Assembly: GCA_037178625.1 (NCBI GenBank)
Contig: CM074144.1
Span: 372,001 to 436,000 of the forward strand
DNA from: Skeletonema tropicum
Lineage: Eukaryota > Bacillariophyta > Thalassiosirophyceae > Thalassiosirales > Thalassiosiraceae
Direction: 5' to 3'
Length of the DNA: 64,000 nt
Positions 20,139-29,982 of the stretch are shown here, in pieces (within the stretch, counting starts at the first letter, position 1; each line of letters begins with the position of its first letter). The position numbers were made by a program, and so were the translations under genes. The notes under the pieces are model-generated. The model was not told the DNA's origin, ran no database searches, and worked only from the letters and a program-made list of their open reading frames with translations.

Positions 20139-23100
20139 TCATCCTATCCAACATCGACATCTGTTTCGTCTGCATTGATGGAAGAGGCGTCTGAAGCAGA
20201 AGTATTCGACCGCCGTCTGATTCGCAAGTTGGGGAGCCGGGGCACGCCGACTTCGTCTAGCACGATGTACCCTACGAGCGACAATAGCTGATTCCATACC
20301 GGCGATCCATCTTTCCTTATCTATAGTTGGTCCGTCAGCCAATTGAGCAAAGTCGATGTGCAACAGACACCTATCCTCAGGCAGGAGATCATCTTCCTCG
20401 GTGTTGAGTAGTTGGGTGACTTTCTGAAGAATTTGTTTATGTTGAGGAAGGGATCTACCATCTGCTTTGTAATGCACTGTACAATTGCGATAAAGCCATT
20501 GTTGATGTGTCAGAAGGAAAAGCTGTCGCATGAGTCCACTGGCCCAAGTCGAAGGGTGAACGAAAGTATGAATTGTGGATAGTTACTGTGCTTGTAGATG
20601 AACCAGACGCCTACTGACGCGACCCTCCACGAAATTATCCCATCCAAGGGTGTCGTGTATTTCTGCAAATTCAATATGTTCAGGGTGTCCATCGATAACA
20701 TCGTACATGTCCAATTCACCGTGTCCAAGGAGATACTCTTCAATAAAATGTTGTAAGTAAGGATCCGTATCGTTATCTTCCATCCAGTCACTGAGGTCCT
20801 CCACTGCTGCTCGAAGGCTCGCTAGACGACCCGGATCACCACATCTTGTAATGTGTGAGGTACTTTCATTGGGACGGTCACAGCTGGGGCAGATATTCTG
20901 AACAGAGCTATCCATCTTCGAGAGTTGTCTGTTGGTACCACAAAAGTGTGATACATGTTTCGCTATCCAGCCAGTAAACATGGGGGGGAAATTCTTCACT
21001 GCTTTGTCCATACCTTCCCAGAAAATCAGATCAAAATGTTGGGATGACACTATATCTCGGGATTCAAAGAGATGTTTAGCCGAGGTGTATCCGTGCCAGT
21101 CGTAAATTGCTGCTATTGGAGAGCCACTAATTTTGCCAAAGCAGCAAAATTGCAATTTAAACTATAAAAAATAAATTTTATTAGGTTTAGATTGACCCTG
21201 AATCAAGGGTAAATAAGCAGGGTTGGCGACGACAGTTCCCGCCAAAATTTTACCTAATAAAAATGCTGAGTATACCGTTACCGTCTCGTCGGCAGACTGG
21301 AATGCGAAAGTCAGTGCCGGTCCGAACAGGATGATCAGCACTGACAATGCCGCTCAAGGCACGGCAACCATGATCACAGTTGCCGCCGTTGAATTAGACC
21401 AAGTTAATAGCCGTATTATGGGATGATCGGTGGCTGATCGTTACTATGGATTACTATGTTGGTGTTGAAGCCCTCGCCGCTGCCAAATCCCCTGAGAGAA
21501 GGCAGCATGGAGGCAATATTAGGCGGTGACGTCCGGCGAGCGCCGGCCATTGAACAGTGCTTATTGAACGTCCCAAGGAGCGTTTCTGCTGAATCCAAGC
21601 ACGATAACATCAACATAATAATCCATAGTAACGATCAGCCACCGATCGGCCGATATTACGGCCATTAACTTGGTCTATTTCAGCGGCGGCAACGCTGACC
21701 ATGGTTGCCGGCAGAGAGTGTTCAATTTGAGCTTTCAATGACGGAGATCGGGCGGGCAACCGAGACTCAATGAAGGCAAGCGAGACTCAATTATAGGGAT
21801 CTCAAAGTCGTAACGAAACTTTTACTTAGGAAAATTTGATGCCGCTTTCTGATCACTTCTGATCATAGGAGCGATACGTCAGAATTTGTGAAGGATCGCT
21901 AAATTCGAATACCGGTTAGCGGACGAGATGGTTAATTGATTTAAGACGGTTAGAGTAACTTTTACACCTGGCGCATGACAGACCAAGTTTTTTGTGAAAT
22001 AGAGGGTATCCGGTACTCAGAAAGGACTAAGTAAATAAATTAGAAGACCTTGTGTGTGATCGATGTTCTTGATATCGTTGAAAACCTCATATAAAATGCT
22101 TTCAGGTGATGTATATGATATGAATAATGATTTTTGCATACGACTTCTCTAACGCTAGCGGTTTACTAACTAATTTGTGAGAGTCCAAAAAGAAAAATAT
22201 GAGACGGACAGGCGATGTAAAAGTTACTCTAACCGTCTTATTTTGAAATTTCACAAAACGACGCCAACCCTGCTTATTTACCCTTGCCCTGAATAGCATC
22301 TTATGAAAATCATCGACCGACCCAATTTTGTAGGAGGAACTCCCAAATGGAGTGGTGAAGGTGGCCCTAAAAGGATTTTTTGATCGGGGGTCGACAACGG
22401 CGTCTGTAACGTAATTTACGAAATTCGGCCACTAAAACGCAATTTAGTAGGTCGGCACTAATCCCGTAATGCTAGTATAAGCCCGAACATGCTCAAATGG
22501 GAAGGGGGATGTAATGAAAGTGTTGGTCTCCAAGGCGTGAAGCAAAGCTTGCTTCGCAAGTCTATCCATCTCGATATTCCAGAATTCTTGACGTGTGTAG
22601 GTTGAAACATGACGATACTCATCTACGTGAGATTCCACCTTTTCAAAGGAGATGGTGAATGGAATTCCTCGAAGATATTTCTTGAAGAGAGAGAGAACAT
22701 CTGCTTGAGTCTCATTTTCCGCAAGATCTGAATGCGGTTTGTTACCATGATGAATGACGCCGGAGTTGTCAAACCAAAGCTTCACTGGAGATTCTATTTC
22801 ACTATTTGCTGGAAGCAAAGTAGAGGCAGCCCGAAGGAGCAGTGCTAGTGCCATTCGTCCCCAAAGATTTCTCCCCGATAGTTTCCTGTCCTGCGAATGG
22901 AGATTCCTCTGCCCACGTGCCAACAATTTTCCGGTTAGTAACAGTGCACATTAACATAAAGGCCGCAGAGCAAACATCTGTGCTGATATCCTTCATGAAT
23001 GAACCGTCTGCGGCACCTTCCACGGAGCCTTGCACTTGCATGAGTCCCGCTATCAGCCATGAGCCATCACCGTCTATTTGCAGATCCTCCCATATACTGT

Positions 23101-23927
23101 TGTTTCCCCATGACTGCAGTACTCCCAAGATTGAAGATGGAGTTGGAGGAGGCGGTGGTAGATATGTAGAGGATATGGCTAACAGAATTCTCATCCACGA
23201 GACGCACACTCGCTGCGTGGGTAAGGTTGTTGGGACGTAGGTGGGAGCTATAATGACAAATGAACTGAGGACGTCGTGCTGTACCCCCATCCGACGGAAT
23301 AAAATGATCATATGCACGTATAGTTCCATCTTCGTTCCAATTGTACCTCACAATGAGAATATCCTGCTCGTTCCAAAACCAAGCAATATTGGGGTCCAGG
23401 CATCGTAGAAAACCAAGACTGGTATAGGAAGGCAATATGTAGGTGAAGTTAATGTTCGAATTGGAGAAAAGTATCGTAGCAAGTTTGAGATGATTGCCAT
23501 GGATCGATAACACATAAATGATTCGATATCTTCTTATTTGATAAAATAGCTGTGTGCTTTTGGCTTTGATTGCTTGCCGTGTACCTATAATGATTGGTAT
23601 CATTGACAGAGTTGCAAATGGGAAGTGAAGGAGCTCTTGTGTTGACAAGTATAGACGGCAGTAGCATTGTATTGTTTCGGCCAAAATACTTTGATTGTCA
23701 AGCTTGTCAAACTCTTGTTCCATCTGAGCAATAAAGAGGGAAATGAAGATAGGGAAGGAACGGCATAACACATCAATGGCTAATTCCAATCCCTTGTTGC
23801 ATGAGTCATTGATGGCCGTCATGGAAATCTTGAACACCGCTAATTTGTTGTTTGTTGCAGAATTTGTGGCAGACGCAGCGGCCTCATATGTATCAACGGT
23901 GGCTGCAGCGCTATGGTTGTCTGTCAA
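20139..23927 (-). pseudogene. Retroelement remnant with RNase H-like domain, frameshifted and interrupted
   Basis: Read leftwards, successive minus-strand frames look like one decayed polyprotein end. The frame at 23067-23927 has no known domain. The frame at 22802-23329 holds WLIAGLMQVQGSVEGAADGS and TNRKIVGTWAEESPFAG. After a frame change, 22444-22926 holds LSGRNLWGRMALALLL, PVKLWFDNSGVIHHGN, EKVESHVDEYRH and MDRLAKQALLHALE. The D-G-S, the degenerate Glu site (usually RGELLG), F-D-N and SH-x-D sites follow the order of RNase H-type domains seen in diatom and oomycete retroelements. After a hAT-like insertion, 20583-21155 has a Cys/His motif (CPSCDRPNESTSHITRC), and 20139-20531 has LFLLTHQQWLYRNCTVHYK, a usual C-terminal module of such proteins. 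No RT core was found. Confidence 0.55.
21204..22286. mobile_element. hAT-like non-autonomous DNA transposon, 1,083 bp
   Basis: The terminal inverted repeats are 25 bp, beginning CAAGGGTAAATAAGCAGGG and perfect at both ends. CCCTGAAT lies immediately outside each end (21196-21203 and 22287-22294). An 8-bp duplication and a CA-x-GG start are hAT features. No transposase is present. The interior contains a second, larger imperfect palindrome: 21379-21461 pairs with 21610-21693 at roughly 85-90% by eye, with further weaker pairing outside. The element therefore separates two parts of an older retroelement remnant. Confidence 0.85.
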
Positions 23928-24008
23928 AGTTCTTGATGTTCGAAATATGTATGTAATCCTGACAGCACGGTATTGCTGGAGAGAAGGAACGGAGAGATAA
24001 GTACTTAC

Positions 24009-24211
24009 AGTGAACCTCCGCGAACTAAACCCCCCCGGGAGTCTAAAAATTTTGGCTAGTCTGCTCTAGGGGGGTCTGACATTCGGAATAGTCATATACT
24101 AATTCCCTAGTAACTACTAGTAGAAACCGGGAGGGGGGTCTAAAATTGGCAGGCTGTGATTTGGAGGGGGGGTCGAAGCCGAGTAGGGGGGTTAGTTCGC
24201 GGAGGTTCACT
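24009..24211. mobile_element. 203-bp MITE with AGTGAACCTCCGCG ends
   Basis: A 20-bp perfect terminal inverted repeat, AGTGAACCTCCGCGAACTAA, is followed on each side by a C-run (G-run on the right). The interior is G-rich (GGGAGGGGGGTC, GGAGGGGGGGTCG) and non-coding. The flanks read GTACTTAC and ACTTGTAT, so a short duplication (ACTT offset by two bases) is possible but not certain. The family is unknown to me. Confidence 0.75.
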
Positions 24212-24743
24212 ACTTGTATGTAATACTTCTGCTTGATGCGAAAATGTGTGTGTTTCAACTTAAACTTCAACATCACTCGGTACTCGGAATGTCCACCAAA
24301 ATCGCTCACAAAAAATCAATCATGTCAACCATCGCAACGCAAAAAATTCAATCATGCCGACAAAAAGCACCGGAGAGCCATTCATTCAATCATGCCAACA
24401 GACAGCATCGTGAGGACCTCTCACAGCCATTCATTCAATCATGGATGGCAATTTGCTGTTGCAAGCCTCATGCCGCTGCTTGCTGTGCTCATAATTTTTC
24501 ATTGAGCAAACTGTCAACATCATTCGCTACCAAACCACCATGTCGGCCAATCTCCGCCCTCCGCTGGCCGGCCGCTTGCTATACTACCGCTGCCTCCCAA
24601 CAGCGTTCTTCCGCAAGCATCGCCGCCGCCTTGAAGCAGGCTCCGTCCCTAACGACTGCAGCCGACGATCGATGATTACAGGTGAGTTACAACCGATTCA
24701 TGATCCCCTGTCCGATTTTAATGGCTGATCGAGCAACAACTTC
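24212..24743. other. Region with an open frame of uncertain reality
   Basis: A plus-strand frame at 24214-24675 ends in a Ser/Ala/Arg-rich stretch (SKLSTSFATKPPCRP, YTTAASQQRSSASIAAALK). That resembles an organelle-targeting leader, and a possible splice donor (CAG-GTGAG) follows near 24680. I could not find a matching downstream exon, so no gene is called. A TCATTCAATCATGC-type motif recurs three times between 24310 and 24440. Confidence 0.25.
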
Positions 24744-24937
24744 AGCGCCGAGGAAAGCCGGCGCTATACAAATCGGCCCAGCACCGTGGAAGCCGGTGCT
24801 ATACAAATTGGCCCAGCACCGTGGAAGCCGGTGCTATACAAATTGGCCCAGGGCTCAGTCCCAGCACCGAGGCAAGGCCGGTGCTATACAAATAAGGCCC
24901 ATCGCCGAGGTTAGCCGGCGATTAATTAAATTGGCCC
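24744..24937. repeat. Array of five covarying hairpin units, 35-38 bp each
   Basis: The units lie at 24744-24779, 24780-24814, 24815-24849, 24863-24900 and 24901-24937, with a 13-bp spacer (24850-24862) after the third. Each consists of a 7-bp stem around a GAGGAAAGC-like loop, then ATACAAATTGGCCC or a close variant. The stem arms are AGCGCCG/CGGCGCT in unit 1, AGCACCG/CGGTGCT in units 2-4 and ATCGCCG/CGGCGAT in unit 5. At two stem positions both partners change together (G-C to A-T, and G-C to T-A). The array lies inside a plus-strand frame (24682-24990) that I do not think is coding. Confidence 0.8.
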
Positions 24938-26023
24938 AGCTTTTCTTTGCGCCTTCGGGTGTACTCGGTTTGGGGTTCCGAGAGAGATAGTAACGGTCGG
25001 TTTCCAAGGTTGGTCACGGCGGCCTTCGGAGGTGCTGAGAGGCTTAAACAGAGTGTTCTTTCACCCTAAGAAAGTGGGGGGACACAGTTCCTTTAGGGTT
25101 TGCTAGACCATAAATCCGTCGCTAAACTACCGTTCGATCTCGTTGAAAAGCATCTCCACCAACATTTTTAAATCTTTGTTGTGTTTGTTTGCTGCTCTTT
25201 GTATTTTGTATCTCTAATGAATCTTTGTTTTGTTTCCTATCTCTAAAAACAGTTCTTGGCAATTCATATAGAGGCACTCTCTTCGCATGGCATATCGCAA
25301 GCTACACAGCTACCGTCCAGAGACTCTTGATGAAGGGCCTTACAGCAGGGCAGGAACAAGACTGCAAGTTTAGTTTGATCAATCGAGCACGAGCAGGGCC
25401 TGCTCTCAAGTTGTTGCGTCCATCGCCGTCGCGTGTCTTGCGGCAAATAATTTGCTGCCTCTCTCTAGATATAGAGAGACGGGATGATTGGGAATTGACG
25501 TTTCTGTCTGCGTAGGTCGTAGAATGAAAGTTAGATAATGTGTCTCAGTTTTGTCAGATGTACATATAATAAGTCCAATTCCCCTGCTAGCTTGATCTTA
25601 TGCTTGACACTCTTGAGATCTACTCAACAAGTGTGTCCGTCACGCTCGGTTCCAATAGACATCACTGGATCATATCGTCCTCGTCTCTACTTGCTGCTTT
25701 CATTGTCCTTCCGCATGCATACTTAGCAAAGAGTATCGAGTGCAGAGTTCGAGTGAGGAGTGCGAAGTTAATTAATAATTTTGAAACTTCCCTCCGACAA
25801 AAATGACACACATGACCCTCACATGACCCCGCTTATGCCTCTCTGACATCGACTCTGTATTGTACCACCTAACACATCATGTTGCTGTAATGGCATTCAA
25901 CCTAAAATAGAGAAGAACAATAGTGATGATGTCATCAAATGATGACGGCAGCCAAGCCGCCTAACCATCTCAGTGCCCCTCGCACCACACAACAACTCCA
26001 TCACGATGAAGAAGTAGACGAAG
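24938..26023. other. Spacer with no supported gene
   Basis: Open frames (for example 25189-25515) lack recognisable motifs and overlap others on both strands. A small palindrome CTCTCTAGATATAGAGAG lies near 25460. Nothing else is supported. Confidence 0.3.
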
Positions 26024-27607
26024 ATGAAATCATCCCCAATCAGCATCTCCAATAATTGGTCCACCGCCCTCAAATCCCTCCGCGACCATCCCCTCTCAGC
26101 ATCGATATGGATCATCAATCGACATGGGAGGATGTTCCCCCTCCACGCGGCACTATTGTACGGTGCTCCATCTCATATCACGCTAAAAATACTAAACGCA
26201 TATCCGTATGCCGCACAAGAGAAGGATTTGCAGGGAAGCTTCCGATTCATATTGCTGCTTCCATGGCGGCGATTGCGTCGGTAGATGATGAGTTTCAATG
26301 TGTTTTGAATGAATTGGTGAGGAGTTATCCGGAGAGTTTGTGGGTGCCGGATGATAGTGGGCGGACTGCTATGGAAATGGTGGAGATTTTGCAGAGAATA
26401 TGATGCAAGATGATGATGATGATGAGAAGGAGGAGGAGGAGGAGGAGGAGGAGGAGGAGGAGGAGGAAGGATGTCAAAAGGTTGAGGCGAAGATCAAGCC
26501 TGTAGAATATTTAGAGACAAAATTGGAGAAGGAGCAGAGTCACGATGATGAGCAGCATCAATATGAGCAAGAGCTACAGCGGCATACGTCAAGACTAGCG
26601 GAGAAACGGAAGCAGCAACAGCAACAACAGGATGAGTACAAGTCCATCTACGACTTACCATCACAGGGAGTCGCTCCAACGAGCACTAATCCACCTATTC
26701 CTCAAGCAGTGTCGACAGAGTCGAATTATCCGTCGATCAAAGAGACTATGAGCAAAGTATTCTCCATAAGAACAGAGGGAAGAAAAAGTGATGATCACGG
26801 TTCTGTCAACAAAGGAATCGCTCCAGCGAGTTCAATTCCACAAGAAGTGTCGACAGAATCGGATCATCCTTCCATCAAAGAGACCATGAGCAATGTATTC
26901 TCCGTAAGAAAAGAGGGCAATCGAGACAACCAAAGTTCTGTCGACAGAGACAAGCCTCTTGCAGAGATTACCATTAATGCAAAGGAGTCTCAGAAAGAAG
27001 AAAACTCGCGCTTAGTTCTGAGCATAATAAAGAAGACCTTGCGCTTAGTTCTGAGCATAATAAAGCATTGCATCGTATCGATGAAGAGAGAAGTTATGAC
27101 GACATCTTTCATGGTCTGTCGGGTTCATTTGACAACGATGATGAAGCTGCAATTCAGACTGCCAAGCATCTTTCTCCATGTAGTGAAGACACAAGCATCT
27201 TCGGCAGTATAGCAGGTACAACGACTATGACAAAAGAGAAACGGAAAAACAATACTACGAAGCGCCCCTTGTCTAATCTTGTCATCAAGAGAAGAAGCAA
27301 GAGAAAGCAGAATGGAGCATTGGATGAACAAGATCTTTCTCCGTGTACTGAAGACACAAGCATCTTTTCTAATCTGGGTTCATTTGACAAAGATGATGAT
27401 GATCAAGTTCTATCTCCTTGCACTCAAGACTCAAGCATATTTTCGAATCTTGGCATCAAGAGAAGAAGGAAGAGAAAAAAGAAAGGGAATGGAGCATTGA
27501 CTATAGGAAGCAGCATTAGTTTTGAAAGCATTGGATTTTCGACTTCTCTTCTTATTACCTGCAATGGACAAGTTCAGATCCAGATCCAGCTTGCCCAGAC
27601 ATATTGA
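26024..27607 (+). pseudogene. Ankyrin-like acidic diatom protein, with several frame breaks
   Basis: From ATG at 26024 the frame reads NNWSTALKSLRDHPLSASIW, FPLHAALLYGAPSHITLKIL and AYPYAAQEKDLQG. This is a pattern of helical repeats resembling ankyrin (LHAAL-x-x-GAP) common in diatoms. Near 26235 the match continues one base out of frame as KLPIHIAASMAAIASVDDEF and DDSGRTAMEMVEIL. At 26401 it shifts again into an acidic/polyglutamate stretch encoded by a (GAG)n tract (26427-26467). Two copies of a YPSIKETMSKVFSIR-like motif follow. Near 27005 a third shift enters a frame with a duplicated EDLALSSEHNK segment. That frame also has three LSPC(S/T)(E/Q)DTSIF repeats and ends with basic stretches. 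Three single-base breaks in an otherwise well-kept sequence suggest either a young pseudogene or assembly indels. Confidence 0.55.
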
Positions 27608-28188
27608 GTACCATGCTAAACTAAATCTACTTTTTCATGAGAATGCATGCAGGATCCCTTGTGCAGGATGCTGTTGCTTGACAAGAACCAAAATGTGTGT
27701 CCGGACACCGAACAGACAATCACAAGAAGCCTACCCAAGGCGGAGGAAGAGACAAAAGGGAAGAAACGAGTTATTTCCCAGATCACTTGTTTCCAAGCCT
27801 GAGGTACCTTCTTGTTCTTGTCGCCAGACGGAAGGAAATGGAGCTGCTATGTAGGCATGGTCAATACATAGTCAGCCTCTCTCTCTTCGTTCCTCATTGG
27901 ATTTAATGCTAACGCATGTATGGTGCCGCTAGTAGTCATGATCATTTGAAATCATTTGGAGAACAGCTTTTTTATTGAGTGGTAATGTTGTTGTACATAA
28001 TTCACTTGAGACTGTAAGTGCAAGAGACTTCGAGCTTTAAAGTGAATGAACTTAGGAGTACAATACATGACAAATCACAATGGAGCAGCTTATTGTAAAT
28101 GCATGCAATAGACAAAAGAAAAACAATATAGGTAGATGCAAATGAATCCGAAAATCCGAAAAATACCAAAAATACCCCAAAAAAGAGA

Positions 28189-28261
28189 GCCCATTGGCGG
28201 AGTCGAACCACCGACCTCGTCATTACTAATGACGTGCTCTAACCAACTGAGCTAAATGGGC
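28189..28261 (-). tRNA. trnT: tRNA-Thr (AGT anticodon), copy 4
   Basis: The 73-base sequence is identical to the other three copies, on the minus strand, with an intact cloverleaf and anticodon AGT. A T-run on the minus strand directly follows the 3' end (AAAAAAGAGA on the plus strand). Confidence 0.95.
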
Positions 28262-28727
28262 GATTAATCGCTCGCTGAAAAATGACTCAATCCTAAACAA
28301 TATAAATCATTATTGTCTTGTCAGAGGAAGGATTGCAATGATTTAACATGACCGAAGCACTCAGTGCTTTGTGGCTTTTGCTTGCATTTGTCATGACCAT
28401 TGCATGGCTTTCATGTACAAATACAAAATGAAGCAAGAGCAAAAGGTATCTCTCTAGAGAGTGTCTCATCAATCTGATGTGCACGTTGGCAATCTGAATC
28501 TGGCATGTTAAGATACATAGTACTCTATAGTAATGATTCTAACCTACTTTTCTTCTTGTGCACCGAGGAGATGTATGTGTTGGTTTGGGTGGGGTTGCAT
28601 TACTATGATGCTGATTTGGTCTTCATGGGATTGATTACTTGATGTGTCGCACATATCTAATCTGATCAACTTTGTATTTAATTATTCGATTATAATCTAC
28701 TTGATCTTTGAGAAGGTTGGCTGCTTC

Positions 28728-29161
28728 TCAAATGGATTCTTGGTGAAGCCTTCCGAGTACCTCCGCTCTCAATACAGCCTTCTTTGTCTCGGCTGATGAG
28801 GCAAGAGCAATATCACCCGACCCCAAACTTGCAGATGACCCCTGTCTTGCCTGCGCTGCGAGGACTGCACGCACGCATCGACGTCTGCAAACCTGCACCT
28901 CGAGCATACAGACCGGTGTGAGTAGATGAGAAATGCCAATCCAGAAGCCACTCTCTTCTTCGGAATCCGAATAATCTCCAGCGCGGGCTTGGAGGACATC
29001 TCGCTTGATGTTACGTTTCATTGAGATGTATTCTGTCTTGGTATACCACAGCTCGTTTTTGTCTTCGTGCCGATCAACTGTGTGAGCTGTGCTGTTTCGG
29101 CAAAGCGCACAACGTCACGGTTGCGTTTGGGAGGGAAGTCTACGATCAATTCTGTCGCCAT
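28728..29161 (-). pseudogene. Frameshifted copy of the small diatom protein
   Basis: This is homologous to the ORF at 8840-9319. The equivalent ATG lies at 29161, but one T is missing where copy 2 reads CAGCTTCACAC (here CAGCTCACAC), which breaks the frame after about 30 codons. The remaining frame from 29021 keeps MKRNIKRDVLQARAGDYSD, the Arg-rich block and the ancestral C-terminus GRLHQESI followed by a stop. It shows what the protein ended with before the insertion seen in copy 2. Confidence 0.7.
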
Positions 29162-29426
29162 GACGTTTGTTTTGTATTTTTGAGTTGTGAGTCAAAAAGC
29201 TGGTTAGAGGTGTCTCTGCAGCTTGCAAGCTTCAAATCATCCGGGTATGTAATAATAAGGCCTTGAACGCGGGTTCTTATTTTGCATCTGCTTCATTCCT
29301 CAGAGATAGAAATATAGAAATGCAGGCTGGCTTAGTCAAGCGAAATATGAGCTGCTGATCCAATATGAGAGAGCTCAAGCAGTTTGGGTGACGGGACTTG
29401 TCATCTCTGCACCAGAACTGTAGGCG

Positions 29427-29712
29427 GATTTCCCTTGACGTCTCTCAGCACTGACTCAGGTTGATCGTAACAGGTTACACATCTTTGCAATTGCAAGAGC
29501 ACTTAAACTTAAGGGGAAGAGGTGTCAACGCCAACAACCCACCTATCTATCTACTTTTACAATGCGAACCCGAACCCTGTGAAGACAAAAGGATTCAAGC
29601 GAACCCTGAAGCTCAAAAGAATTCGTCATAAGTATTTCAAGGGAGCTTAGGCACAAGTATCTCTCTCTCTCAAGCTAGCTAGAGAGAGAAGTGGAGAGAG
29701 CGGAGTTCTCAA
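29427..29712. repeat. Dispersed repeat, inverted partner of 4837-5128
   Basis: This is the reverse complement of the block at 4837-5128, with scattered substitutions and small indels (286 against 292 bp). It holds no gene. It lies 25 bp beyond the edge of tRNA-Thr repeat copy 4. Confidence 0.8.
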
Positions 29713-29982
29713 ATATACATAGAAATTCTGAGCTGATGAGGGTGCTATGGAGTAGAGGGGGAGAGCGCGAGATTAATTAAGCCACCCGTCGTCGTCGATT
29801 TCACTTGAGAACTCACTCACTTCTCTTAGCTTGCATAATATATAGACCACGCTGATCCATATGGCGGAGTGCTGAATTTGTAGAGAAAGAATTCCTTGGA
29901 CGCAAAGGTAAGAAATTAGGAGTTCAGGAAGAGGCAGGGAAGTAGGGTATTAAAGTAATCTTATGAAGTCATTGCAAGGAGG

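Larger units (their letters stand above)
27674..29402 (-). repeat. tRNA-Thr-carrying dispersed repeat, copy 4 (cleanest copy)
   Basis: This is the most compact full-length copy and the reference for the others. From TTGCTTGACAAGAACC at 27674 it runs through the tRNA-Thr gene, the conserved 63-codon frame, the small diatom ORF (frameshifted here) and a flank ending near GGGACTTGTCATCT at 29402. It lacks the SINE of copy 1 and both DNA elements of copy 2, so it preserves three empty sites. No LTR or inverted repeat marks its ends. Confidence 0.88.

Noticed and set aside
22842..24000. Plus-strand frames at 22842-23240 and 23743-24000
   Set aside because: They are antisense to the RNase H-type remnant, whose motifs are recognisable on the minus strand.
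24214..24675. Plus-strand frame with a targeting-like leader
   Set aside because: No downstream exon was found and the region is bounded by a MITE and a hairpin array, so I could not support a gene.
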